The translations under genes were made by a program, and so were the position numbers. From NCBI GenBank assembly GCA_029227635.1, contig JAQYAH010000059.1, positions 1-48,108 of the forward strand: DNA of 48,108 nucleotides, given 5' to 3'. The notes beneath the pieces were generated by a model. It searched no databases, was not told where the DNA came from, and was given only the letters and a program-made list of their open reading frames with translations. Positions 33,325 through 41,264 of this stretch are shown piece by piece. The DNA comes from Clostridiales bacterium (GTDB lineage Bacteria > Bacillota > Clostridia > Lachnospirales > Lachnospiraceae). Positions within the stretch are counted from its first letter, which is position 1; each line of letters begins with the position of its first letter.

Positions 33325-34311
33325 ATGGACAAAATTGACAACAACAGAAGCAGACTTCTTATGCTGCTTCGGTTTTTTCAGAAGCAGACAGATGACAGGC
33401 ATTCAACCACGGTTGCGGAACTTATTGAAAGACTCCAGAAGGTGGGAATCAAGGGCAACCGGAACACTATCAGAGATGACATCGTTGCCCTGAACAATGC
33501 AGGGTATGAGATTTTGGGAGAAGCGGGGGCAAATAATTCCAAGCGGTATCATTATGGAACCCGGATCTTTGATCTGGTGGAACTTAAGATCCTTGCCGAC
33601 GCCATAACTTCTTCCCGTTTTATCAGTGAGAGAAAGAGCCGGGAACTTGTGGAGAAGCTGTGCCTTCTCACCAGTGATTATGAGGCTCAGGAGATTCGGG
33701 ACAGAGCCTGTCCGGAAGAGCGGGTCAAGACGGACAACCCTCAGCTCCTCTACATCATCGATGCGGTGGACAGAGCCATCGAGAGTAAGAGAAAGATTCG
33801 CTTTCAGTATAAGGAATACAACGATAATAAGGAACTCGTCTGCAGGAATGACGGAGAGTGGTATGTCATTTCTCCATATACTCTGATCTGGAGAGAGGAT
33901 CGTTATTATATGCTGGGATACTCCGATAAGAGGGGAATCGTTGTGGCTTTCAGAGTGGACAGGATGTGTATTCCTGACATTCTGGATGAGGCTGCAGTGC
34001 CGAAACCCAGGGATTTCAGTGCATCTGAGTACATTAACAAATCCATTTCCATGTACAACGGCGAGGAGAAGAAGGTCACTATTGAATGTCCCAGCAACCT
34101 CATGAAGAAAGTCATCGACGAGTTCGGCTTGGATTTTGAGATCGAGCATGTATCTAATGACCGTTTCCGGGCGGAAGTTGAGGTCAATGTCAGCAAGACT
34201 TTCTTCGGCTGGCTTTTTACTTATGCCGGGGAGATCGACCTTATCGGACCTCCGGAAGTTAAGGAGGAGTACGAACGAAGGCTTCAGGAAGTGATTCAGA
34301 AGATGAAATAG
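33325..34311 (+). CDS. WYL-domain transcriptional regulator
   Basis: A 328-residue regulator: N-terminal helix-turn-helix (KGNRNTIRDDIVALNNAGYE, about 45-65), WYL domain (about 140-230; WYVISPYTLIWRED is the signature) and a C-terminal WCX-like extension. WYL domains bind nucleic acid or small ligands. I chose ATG 33325; the in-frame TTG at 33301 overlaps the palindromes. No strong Shine-Dalgarno site is seen (GGGAC only). Neighbours do not reveal the target; autoregulation is likely. Confidence 0.88.
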   Translation: MDKIDNNRSRLLMLLRFFQKQTDDRHSTTVAELIERLQKVGIKGNRNTIRDDIVALNNAGYEILGEAGANNSKRYHYGTRIFDLVELKILADAITSSRFISERKSRELVEKLCLLTSDYEAQEIRDRACPEERVKTDNPQLLYIIDAVDRAIESKRKIRFQYKEYNDNKELVCRNDGEWYVISPYTLIWREDRYYMLGYSDKRGIVVAFRVDRMCIPDILDEAAVPKPRDFSASEYINKSISMYNGEEKKVTIECPSNLMKKVIDEFGLDFEIEHVSNDRFRAEVEVNVSKTFFGWLFTYAGEIDLIGPPEVKEEYERRLQEVIQKMK

Positions 34312-34315
34312 TATT

Positions 34316-34353
34316 AAAGGTTCGCGGCTTTGGCTGCGAACCTTTATATTTTT
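34316..34353 (+). terminator. Terminator after WYL regulator
   Basis: AAAGGTTCGC (34316-34325) pairs perfectly with GCGAACCTTT (34336-34345), followed by ATATTTTT. Confidence 0.88.
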
Positions 34354-34410
34354 GCCTGAACATACTATAATTAGAAAATGCAGATCACAAAACGATAAGG
34401 AAGTGATATT

Positions 34411-34824
34411 ATGTGGGCTGTTTTTGCATTGCTGTCCGCGATTTTTGCAGCGCTTACTTCTATCCTCGCCAAGGTAGGAATCGAAGGGGTGAATTCAAAT
34501 CTGGCTACCGCCATAAGAACAGTGGTTGTGGTGGGAATGTCCTGGATTATGGTTTTTATCACCAATGCTCAAAGCGGACTTACGGACATCAGCAGGAAAA
34601 GCTGGCTCTTTCTTGTGCTCTCCGGACTGGCAACAGGGGCCTCCTGGCTATGCTACTACAGAGCCCTTCAATTGGGGGAGGCGTCCAAAGTTGTGCCCAT
34701 TGATAAGCTCAGTGTGGTGATAACTCTGGTGTTGGCTTTTGTATTTCTTCACGAGAAGTTTACCCCGAAATCCTTGATCGGTTGTTTTCTCATTGGAGCG
34801 GGGACGCTGATTATGGTGCTTTGA
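34411..34824 (+). CDS. Single-domain EamA/DMT transporter
   Basis: A 137-residue protein with four or five membrane helices, one EamA repeat instead of the usual two: GLATGASWLCYYRALQLGEA, and a final helix after LHEKF. Such half-size members work as homo- or heterodimers. AGGAAG precedes the ATG. The protein ends naturally (GTLIMVL) without sign of a frameshift, so I do not call it broken. The next gene follows after 25 bases. Substrate unknown. Confidence 0.82.
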   Translation: MWAVFALLSAIFAALTSILAKVGIEGVNSNLATAIRTVVVVGMSWIMVFITNAQSGLTDISRKSWLFLVLSGLATGASWLCYYRALQLGEASKVVPIDKLSVVITLVLAFVFLHEKFTPKSLIGCFLIGAGTLIMVL

Positions 34825-34849
34825 TTGATTTAAATATGGAGGAGTTATT

Positions 34850-35206
34850 ATGATTTTATTTGTCGAGTATCCCAAATGTTCAACCTGTAAGAAAGCAAAG
34901 AACTGGCTGGATGAGAAGGGTATCAGTTATCAGGACCGTCACATCAAGGAAGAGAATCCGTCCGCAGACGAGCTTCGTAAGTGGCATGAGATGAGCGGCT
35001 ATCCTATTAAGAAGTTTGTTAATACCAGCGGAATGCTCTACAGAGAGATGCAGCTTAAGGACAAGCTGGGCAACATGAGCGATGAGGAGGTTTATGCTCT
35101 TTTGGCTACCGACGGAATGCTTGTGAAGCGTCCCATTTTGGTGGGGGATGATTTCGTCCTCACCGGCTTTAAAGAGGCGGAGTGGAGCGAGCGTCTGGGC
35201 AAATAA
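34850..35206 (+). CDS. ArsC/Spx family protein
   Basis: A 118-residue thioredoxin-fold protein with CSTC at 10-13 (PKCSTCKKA) and the ArsC-like tail (LVKRPILVGDDFVLTGF). It belongs to the Spx/YffB/arsenate reductase-like group. The CxxC and length fit Spx-like or glutathione-independent reductase members; real arsenate reduction is not supported by context. GGAGG precedes the ATG. It starts a run of three small genes. Confidence 0.88.
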   Translation: MILFVEYPKCSTCKKAKNWLDEKGISYQDRHIKEENPSADELRKWHEMSGYPIKKFVNTSGMLYREMQLKDKLGNMSDEEVYALLATDGMLVKRPILVGDDFVLTGFKEAEWSERLGK

Positions 35207-35225
35207 TTTCTGAGGAGGAAGTGAG

Positions 35226-35693
35226 ATGGCATTACAGCAAGCAAAAGCCTTTCTTGAAGCCAAAGGCTTTGGGGACAGGATACGGATTTTTGAAGTGTCA
35301 AGTGCCACAGTGGAGCTGGCGGCACTGGCAGTGGGAACCGATCCGGAGCGAATTGCGAAATCTCTGACCTTTATGGTGGGGGAGGAGCCGGTGATGATCG
35401 TCTGTGCCGGAGATGCCAAGATCAGTAACCCTAAATACAAGGAGCTTTTTCACAAAAAAGCAAAGATGCTAAAGCCCCAGGAGGTTCATGACCTCATAGG
35501 GCATGATATCGGAGGAGTGTGCCCCTTTGGAATCAGGGAGGGAGTTCGGGTCTATTTGGACGAGTCTCTTAAGAGATTTCCCAAGGTCTATCCCGCCTGC
35601 GGAAGCGCCAACAGCGCGGTGGAGCTTAGTCCGGAGGAGTTTTTTGAACTTTCCGGTGCGGAAGGCTGGATCGATGTGTGTGTCCTGCCCTAG
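35226..35693 (+). CDS. YbaK/EbsC-type aminoacyl-tRNA deacylase
   Basis: A 155-residue YbaK/ProX-family protein. KSLTFMVGEEPVMIVCAGD and IGGVCPFGI are the conserved core; the Lys near residue 46 and the GGxxPFG motif mark the deacylase site. Such enzymes hydrolyse mischarged aminoacyl-tRNA (for instance Cys-tRNA-Pro). GAGGAAGTGAG precedes the ATG, 19 bases after the upstream stop. Substrate in this organism unknown. Confidence 0.9.
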   Translation: MALQQAKAFLEAKGFGDRIRIFEVSSATVELAALAVGTDPERIAKSLTFMVGEEPVMIVCAGDAKISNPKYKELFHKKAKMLKPQEVHDLIGHDIGGVCPFGIREGVRVYLDESLKRFPKVYPACGSANSAVELSPEEFFELSGAEGWIDVCVLP

Positions 35694-35729
35694 ATTCAGA
35701 AACACTATGTAATAGGAAGAGAGTTTATT

Positions 35730-36254
35730 ATGGAATACTTTGATGTATATGATGCTAATAAGGAGAAGACCGGACGGACTCTTCCCAGAAAAGGAAGTTT
35801 TTTGCAGGAGGGAGAGTATCAGCTAATCGTCCTTGCTATTATCGAGAGGCCGGATCACCGGTTTCTCATCACAAGACGCTCATTAAATAAGAAGTGGGCG
35901 GCGGGTGCTTGGGAGGTGTCCGGCGGTGGAGTTATGGCCGGAGAGAGTTCCCTTGATGCGGTGCGCCGGGAAGTGAAGGAGGAAGTAGGTCTTAGTGTCT
36001 CTCCGGAGGAGGGCAGACTCATTTACACTTACTCCAATGTGGATCTGAAGCGGGGGGATAACTATTTTGTGGATATCTACCATTTCGTGAAGGATTTTTC
36101 TGAGGAAGATGTAACTATCGAGGATTCAGAGGCCATCGATTTTGCGATCGTTCCTTTTTCTGAGATCACAAAGATCAAGGATGCGGAGGGATTCCTTCAT
36201 TATGAAAGAATTCTTCAGGCTTTTGAGGCGGAGGGTTATGTGCCTATAGATTAG
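35730..36254 (+). CDS. Nudix hydrolase
   Basis: A 174-residue Nudix protein. The Nudix box is complete: GGGVMAGESSLDAVRREV then KEEVG. The N-terminus EYFDVYDANKEKTGRTLPR resembles IDI/YfcD-type Nudix proteins. Substrate unknown, a nucleotide diphosphate derivative is typical. It follows the deacylase by 36 bases and is last in the small cluster. Confidence 0.9.
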   Translation: MEYFDVYDANKEKTGRTLPRKGSFLQEGEYQLIVLAIIERPDHRFLITRRSLNKKWAAGAWEVSGGGVMAGESSLDAVRREVKEEVGLSVSPEEGRLIYTYSNVDLKRGDNYFVDIYHFVKDFSEEDVTIEDSEAIDFAIVPFSEITKIKDAEGFLHYERILQAFEAEGYVPID

Positions 36255-36344
36255 AAGTGTACCAAAACCTCAAAAAATGTCGTGCTTTTCCAAAAGTTTT
36301 CAGAAAAGTGATGCAATTTCTTTCAAATATATGATATCCTATCT

Positions 36345-36359
36345 AAAATGACTCATTTT
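36345..36359 (+). promoter_or_regulatory. 15-base palindrome upstream of NRAMP-like gene
   Basis: AAAATGACTCATTTT is a perfect palindrome around a central C, five bases before the Shine-Dalgarno site. A TATGAT about 15 bases further upstream may be the -10. Likely operator. Confidence 0.45.
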
Positions 36360-36378
36360 ATTCAGGAGGGATAGATCA

Positions 36379-37590
36379 ATGAAGGAGAAAAAAAGCGGCG
36401 GAGCCCTTTTAGGTGCAGCGTTTCTGATGGCAACATCGGCTATCGGCCCCGGTTTTCTTACACAGACAGCGACATTTACCGGTGCCAATGGCTCAAGTTT
36501 CGGCTTTGTAATTCTGGCGTCAATCATTCTGGCGGTTATTGCCCAGCTTAACATCTGGAGAGTTCTCTGTGTTTCAGGTCTCAGAGGACAGGATGTGGCT
36601 AACAAGGTGGTTCCCGGGCTTGGATATTTTGTAGCCTTTATGGTAGCACTCGGCGGACTTGCTTTTAATATCGGCAACGTTGGCGGCGGAGCGCTCGGAT
36701 TCAACACTCTTCTGGGAATTCCCCAGACAGTTGGCTGCATTCTCACCGGCGTTATCGCCATTGCGGTATTCCTGGTTAAGAATGCCAAGTCTGCAATGGA
36801 TATGCTCACCAAGATCCTTGGCGGTGTCATGATCGTGGTTATTCTGGTGATCATTTTTGCAGTAAAGCCTCCGGTAGGAGATGCGATTAAGAATACTTTT
36901 GTTCCCTCAACCGGAGTTAAACCTCTGATTCCTGCCACCATCACCCTGCTTGGCGGAACTGTTGGCGGATACATTACTTTCTCTGGTGCTCATCGCCTCA
37001 TCGATGCGGGCATCACCGGGGAGAGCAACTTGAAAGAGATCAACAAGAGCTCAGTTATGGGTATGCTGGTTGCTTCCGTAGTGCGCGTACTTCTTTTCCT
37101 GGCCGTTCTCGGTGTTGTTGTGAAGTTCACCGCCGGACAGGCACTGGATGCGGCAAACCCTGCAGCAGATGCTTTTAAGCTCGGTGCCGGCATGATCGGT
37201 TATAGAATCGCCGGACTGGTTCTTCTCTGCGCGGCAGTTACTTCCGTTATCGGAGCGGCTTACACTTCGGTTTCGTTCCTTAAGACATTCCACTCAGCTA
37301 TCGACAAGCATGAGAACGCAGTTATTATCGGCTTCATCGCAGTATCTACCCTGATCATGGTTATCATTGGTAAGCCGGCGCTTCTCCTTGTTCTTGCCGG
37401 AGCATTAAACGGATTGATCTTGCCTATCACCCTGGGTGTATGTCTTATCGCTTCCAAGAAGAAGTCCATCATGGGAGAGACCTACAAGCATCCCACAGTA
37501 CTTCTCATTCTTGGTGTTATCGTTGTTGTAATCTCCGCATACCTCGGAATCACAACCTTCATGAGCCAGATCGGAACGTTATTCGCATAA
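36379..37590 (+). CDS. NRAMP-fold transporter lacking metal motifs (YcsG-like)
   Basis: A 403-residue protein with eleven membrane helices and the NRAMP fold. The TM1 motif DPGN of real metal transporters reads GPGF (SAIGPGFLTQT), and the TM6 MPH motif reads GGY (GGTVGGYITFSGAH). Both metal-ligand sites are thus absent, so manganese or iron transport is unlikely. B. subtilis has a similar gene, ycsG, beside ycsF and kipIA, and this one precedes pxpB and pxpC. Import of the pxp substrate is a reasonable guess. AGGAGGG precedes the ATG. A terminator separates it from pxpB. Confidence 0.85.
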   Translation: MKEKKSGGALLGAAFLMATSAIGPGFLTQTATFTGANGSSFGFVILASIILAVIAQLNIWRVLCVSGLRGQDVANKVVPGLGYFVAFMVALGGLAFNIGNVGGGALGFNTLLGIPQTVGCILTGVIAIAVFLVKNAKSAMDMLTKILGGVMIVVILVIIFAVKPPVGDAIKNTFVPSTGVKPLIPATITLLGGTVGGYITFSGAHRLIDAGITGESNLKEINKSSVMGMLVASVVRVLLFLAVLGVVVKFTAGQALDAANPAADAFKLGAGMIGYRIAGLVLLCAAVTSVIGAAYTSVSFLKTFHSAIDKHENAVIIGFIAVSTLIMVIIGKPALLLVLAGALNGLILPITLGVCLIASKKKSIMGETYKHPTVLLILGVIVVVISAYLGITTFMSQIGTLFA

Positions 37591-37606
37591 CTTTTGTATG
37601 GTAATC

Positions 37607-37640
37607 GGGACAGGAGCTGGCTCCTGTCCCATTTATATTG
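37607..37640 (+). terminator. Terminator between NRAMP-like gene and pxpB
   Basis: GGGACAGGAGC (37607-37617) pairs perfectly with GCTCCTGTCCC (37620-37630) with a two-base gap, followed by ATTTATATT. Transcription may partly stop here before pxpB. Confidence 0.7.
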
Positions 37641-37652
37641 CTAAGCAGTCAG

Positions 37653-37669
37653 GCTTCCTTTTGGGAAGC
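37653..37669 (+). other. Short hairpin in pxpB leader
   Basis: GCTTCC pairs with GGGAAGC around TTTT, seven bases before the AGGAG site of pxpB. It could influence translation; may be chance. Confidence 0.3.
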
Positions 37670-37686
37670 TTCTCAGGAGAAAATCT

Positions 37687-38415
37687 ATGGAAAATTACAA
37701 AATTGTGACTGCGGGGGATTCATCGGTGCTGATCGAGTTTCCTCAGGAGATCAGCCCCAGAATCAATGCCAAGATCTCCGCAACGGTACGTCTCCTCAAA
37801 TCTCAGCAGACTCAGGGAGTGATCGACATTATACCGGCGTTCTGCTCACTGCTGATCAACTACGATCCCAGAGTCATTTCCTACGGTGAGATGAAAAAGA
37901 GACTGGAGGATATTCTTAAGATCGAAGTCAAGGCCGGGGAGGAAGGCAAAAGAGTTTACGAGATCCCGGTATGTTACGGCGGAGACTTTGGCCCTGATAT
38001 TGAAAACATCGCAGCTAATGCCGGACTTTCGGTGGAGGAGGTCATAAAGATCCACACCTCCTGCGATTATCTGATATATATGCTTGGATTTTTGCCGGGC
38101 TTTTGCTATCTGGGAGGACTGGATGAGAGGATCCATACCCCCAGACTTGCGAATCCAAGGCTCAAGATCCCGGCAGGCAGCGTGGGAATAGGTGGTTCCC
38201 AGACGGGAATTTATCCCCTTGATTCCCCGGGAGGCTGGCAGCTTATGGGTATGACTCCGGTGAAGACCTACGACCCGGATCGGGAGATTCCCATTCTGGT
38301 ACAGGCCGGAGAATACATTCGCTTTGTACCCATAAGTGAGGAGGAGTTTTATCGAATCAAAGAGCAGGTAGAGCTTGGTGAATATCAGGTGACTGTTCGG
38401 GAAGGAGATAATTGA
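37687..38415 (+). CDS. pxpB: 5-oxoprolinase subunit B (KipI/AHS1), copy 2
   Basis: A 242-residue KipI/AHS1 protein with the full family signature: YMLGFLPGFCYLGGLD, KIPAGSVGIGGSQTGIYP and SPGGWQLMGMTP. AGGAG precedes the ATG. Its stop overlaps the pxpC start by one base (TGATG). Unlike copy 1 it is canonical. The neighbouring accB and accC raise the alternative that it is the AHS1 part of a biotin-dependent carboxyltransferase. Confidence 0.92.
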   Translation: MENYKIVTAGDSSVLIEFPQEISPRINAKISATVRLLKSQQTQGVIDIIPAFCSLLINYDPRVISYGEMKKRLEDILKIEVKAGEEGKRVYEIPVCYGGDFGPDIENIAANAGLSVEEVIKIHTSCDYLIYMLGFLPGFCYLGGLDERIHTPRLANPRLKIPAGSVGIGGSQTGIYPLDSPGGWQLMGMTPVKTYDPDREIPILVQAGEYIRFVPISEEEFYRIKEQVELGEYQVTVREGDN

Positions 38416-39422
38416 TGGGCATTCGAATTCTTAAAGGCGGTATGCTGACCACCGTTCAGGATATGGGAAGAACGGGCTATCAGAGCCAGGGCTTCAGCGT
38501 TGCCGGAGTAATGGATATCAAGTCTTTTCATATTGCCAATCTCCTTTTGGACAATCCGGAAAATGAGGCAGTATTGGAGTTCACCCTAATAGGGCCCACT
38601 CTGGAATTCACCTCAGAGACGATCATTGCCATAACCGGAGGAGATTTTAGTCCCACAATCAACGGGGAGAAGGCTCCCATGTACACTGCTATCTACATGA
38701 AGAAGGGAGATATTCTGAAGTTTGGAAGTGCCAGAACCGGCAGCCGGGGATACATTGCTTTTTCCAGCTATCTGAAGATCCCGGTGGTAATGGGCAGCCG
38801 CTGTACCAACATGAAGAGCGGAATCGGAGGATTTAAGGGCCGAAAGCTCATGGACGGCGATTACATCAACTTCAGGATCAAACGCAGATACCTGCCGTTT
38901 TTCCTCTCAAGACATCTGGAGCCGGAGGATTTTGATCAGGACAAGGTGACCCTGCGAGTGGTCATGGGACCTCAGGATCACCGGTTCAGCAAGCAGGGAA
39001 TAGAGACTTTCCTCAACGAAGAATTTACGGTCACAAGCCAGTTTGACAGAATGGGCTGCCGTCTTGAAGGACCTTTTATCGCACCGAAAACCACCTCGGA
39101 CATGATCTCCGACGGAATTGCTTTTGGCTCCATTCAGGTGCCCTCCCATGGAAAACCGATCATCCTTCTGGCGGATCGTCAGACCACCGGAGGATATGCA
39201 AAGATTGCAACCGTGGCTTCGGTGGATATTCCCAAACTGGTGCAGCGAAAGACGGATCACAAGATCCGTTTCACCGCCATCACCGTGGAAGAAGCACAAA
39301 GATTATATCTGGAAGCAGAGAGAGAACTGGATGAGATGCGAAGGCTAATACATCAGCCCTGTAAAGAGGTGCTGGAGTGCCGCATCACCGCTAAGCGGAT
39401 CTCCGGACTGTTTCCCCAGTAG
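38415..39422 (+). CDS. pxpC: 5-oxoprolinase subunit C (KipA/AHS2), copy 2
   Basis: A 335-residue KipA/AHS2 protein: GGMLTTVQDMGRTGYQSQG, AGVMD, AITGG, GSRGYIAF, VVMGPQDHRF and ADRQTTGGYAKIA. ATG 38415 is used with AAGGAG eight bases upstream; it overlaps the pxpB stop. In the second GPQD motif copy 1 has D and this one H after GPQD. It forms a pair with PxpB copy 2. The accB gene follows after 19 bases. Confidence 0.92.
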   Translation: MGIRILKGGMLTTVQDMGRTGYQSQGFSVAGVMDIKSFHIANLLLDNPENEAVLEFTLIGPTLEFTSETIIAITGGDFSPTINGEKAPMYTAIYMKKGDILKFGSARTGSRGYIAFSSYLKIPVVMGSRCTNMKSGIGGFKGRKLMDGDYINFRIKRRYLPFFLSRHLEPEDFDQDKVTLRVVMGPQDHRFSKQGIETFLNEEFTVTSQFDRMGCRLEGPFIAPKTTSDMISDGIAFGSIQVPSHGKPIILLADRQTTGGYAKIATVASVDIPKLVQRKTDHKIRFTAITVEEAQRLYLEAERELDEMRRLIHQPCKEVLECRITAKRISGLFPQ

Positions 39423-39441
39423 AAGATAGGAGGAATATGAT

Positions 39442-39882
39442 ATGGATTTAGCAAAAATCGAGGAATTAGTGAAGATCATCGAAAACTCTTCACTTATGAC
39501 GTTTGAATATGCCGACGACGAGGTGGAGATTTCCATGAGCAAGCTGGACAATGCTCCGGTGGTAGTTCCGGGAGCACCCATGGCGGCAGCCGCTCCCGCT
39601 CCCGCCCCTGCCCCGGCTCCTGCAAAAGAAGAGAAGAGTGAGGCTCTTTTCATCACTTCTCCCATTGTAGGTACTTTTTACTCCGCAGCGGCTCCGGATG
39701 TGCCGGCGTTTGTCAAAGTAGGAGACCATGTGAAGAACGGTCAGACCGTCTGCATCCTTGAGGCCATGAAGCTCATGAATGAGATCCAGGCTGAGTATGA
39801 CTGCGAGATCGAGGCGGTTCTTGTGAGCAATGAACAGAAAGTTGAATACGGTCAGCCGTTATTCCGTGTTAAGAAGTTATAG
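39442..39882 (+). CDS. accB: Biotin carboxyl carrier protein
   Basis: A 146-residue BCCP: an N-terminal domain (1-40), an Ala/Pro linker (APAPAPAPAPA, about 48-61) and a biotinyl domain with EAMKLMNE, biotinylated at Lys110. It carries the carboxyl group from AccC to an acceptor. AGGAGG precedes the ATG. Position inside the pxp operon suggests that PxpB/PxpC use it; no accA, accD or other carboxyltransferase gene lies in the window. Confidence 0.93.
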   Translation: MDLAKIEELVKIIENSSLMTFEYADDEVEISMSKLDNAPVVVPGAPMAAAAPAPAPAPAPAKEEKSEALFITSPIVGTFYSAAAPDVPAFVKVGDHVKNGQTVCILEAMKLMNEIQAEYDCEIEAVLVSNEQKVEYGQPLFRVKKL

Positions 39883-39893
39883 GAGACAGGGTC

Positions 39894-41240
39894 TTGATTA
39901 ATAAAGTTCTTATCGCAAACCGGGGAGAGATCGCAGTGCGCATCATCCGCGCCTGCAGAAACATGGGGATCCAAAGTGTTGCGGTGTATTCCAAGGAGGA
40001 TGCAAACAGTTTTCACGTCAAGCTGGCGGACCAGAGGATCTGTATCGGCGAGGGTCCTGCAAAGAACAGCTATCTCAACATGGACCGGATCATCACCGCG
40101 GCCCTCAACATGGGAGCGGATGCAATTCACCCCGGATTTGGGTTTTTGTCGGAAAACAGTACTTTTGTGAGAAAATGCCAGGAGAACGGACTGATCTTCA
40201 TTGGCCCGGACCCGGAGGTCATTGACAAGATGGGAAATAAGTCCCAGGCCAGAAAGACCATGATGGAAGCCGGGGTGCCCGTGGTTCCCGGAACCAAAGA
40301 GCCGGTGTATGAGGCTGAGATCGGAAAGCGCCTTGCAGCGGAGATCGGCTACCCGGTAATGATCAAAGCTTCCTCCGGTGGCGGAGGCAAGGGAATGAGA
40401 GTGGCTGCAAGCGAGGATGAGTTTGAATTCCAGTTCAACATGGCGCAGATGGAGTCCGCCAATGCCTTTGGGGACGACACCATGTATATTGAGCGGTTTG
40501 TGGAGAATCCCCGACATGTGGAGATTCAGATAATCGCAGACAAAAGCGGCAACGTGGTCGCCCTGGGGGACAGAGATTGTTCCGTTCAGCGAAATCATCA
40601 GAAGCTGATCGAGGAGTCTCCTTCTCCGGCCATCAACGAGGAGACCAGAGCCCGCATGAACGAGTATGCGGTGCTGGCGGCCAAAACCGTGGGCTACACC
40701 AACGCCGGAACCATTGAATTCATTGTGGATCCCAGGGGCAACTTCTACTTCATGGAGATGAACACCCGGATTCAGGTGGAGCACGGTGTTACGGAGATGG
40801 TGACCGGAACGGATCTCATAATTGAGCAGATCCGGGTGGCGAACGGGGAGAACCTGAGCTTTACATCAGAGGACACCGTGATCAGAGGTCATGCCATTGA
40901 GTGCCGTATCAACGCGGAGATTCCGGAGAAAAACTTCATGCCCAGCCCCGGAAAGATCACCCACATCCATCTTCCTGCAGGCAACGGAGTGAGAGTGGAT
41001 ACCTCCATCTATGAGGGATATGAAATTCCTACAGAGTACGACTCCATGATTGCAAAGGTCATTGTCCATGCGCCGGATAGGGAGGCAGCAGTTCGAAAGA
41101 TGCGCACCGCCCTGGACGAGATGGTTATCATGGGAGTCAACACAAATCTGGATTTCCAGTACCAGATCCTTAGGCATCCGGTTTTCTGCGAGGGTAGAGC
41201 CGATACGGGATTCATCGAGAAATATATGAAGATGAAATAG
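39894..41240 (+). CDS. accC: Biotin carboxylase
   Basis: A 448-residue AccC with the ATP-grasp core: KVLIANRGEIAVRIIRA, GGGGKGMRVA (residues about 164-173), the active-site stretch EMNTRIQVEHGVTEMVTG and the C-terminal domain. It carboxylates biotin on BCCP with bicarbonate and ATP. The start is a TTG at 39894, with AGGAG eight bases upstream, giving the usual N-terminus MINKVLIANRGE. It begins 11 bases after accB. Confidence 0.93.
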   Translation: MINKVLIANRGEIAVRIIRACRNMGIQSVAVYSKEDANSFHVKLADQRICIGEGPAKNSYLNMDRIITAALNMGADAIHPGFGFLSENSTFVRKCQENGLIFIGPDPEVIDKMGNKSQARKTMMEAGVPVVPGTKEPVYEAEIGKRLAAEIGYPVMIKASSGGGGKGMRVAASEDEFEFQFNMAQMESANAFGDDTMYIERFVENPRHVEIQIIADKSGNVVALGDRDCSVQRNHQKLIEESPSPAINEETRARMNEYAVLAAKTVGYTNAGTIEFIVDPRGNFYFMEMNTRIQVEHGVTEMVTGTDLIIEQIRVANGENLSFTSEDTVIRGHAIECRINAEIPEKNFMPSPGKITHIHLPAGNGVRVDTSIYEGYEIPTEYDSMIAKVIVHAPDREAAVRKMRTALDEMVIMGVNTNLDFQYQILRHPVFCEGRADTGFIEKYMKMK

Positions 41241-41264
41241 TTACAGTAACTGAGGTGACAGATT

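Noticed and set aside
34411-34824. Broken EamA transporter (pseudogene)
   Set aside because: Single-domain EamA proteins exist; start, ribosome site and C-terminus are all regular.
34850-35206. Arsenate reductase for arsenic resistance
   Set aside because: ArsC-like fold only; no ars genes nearby and the group is broad (Spx/YffB).
36379-37590. Manganese/iron NRAMP transporter
   Set aside because: Both metal-ligand motifs are replaced.
39852-40784. Minus-strand open frame of 310 codons opposite accC
   Set aside because: Codon shadow of accC, with low-complexity His-rich translation.
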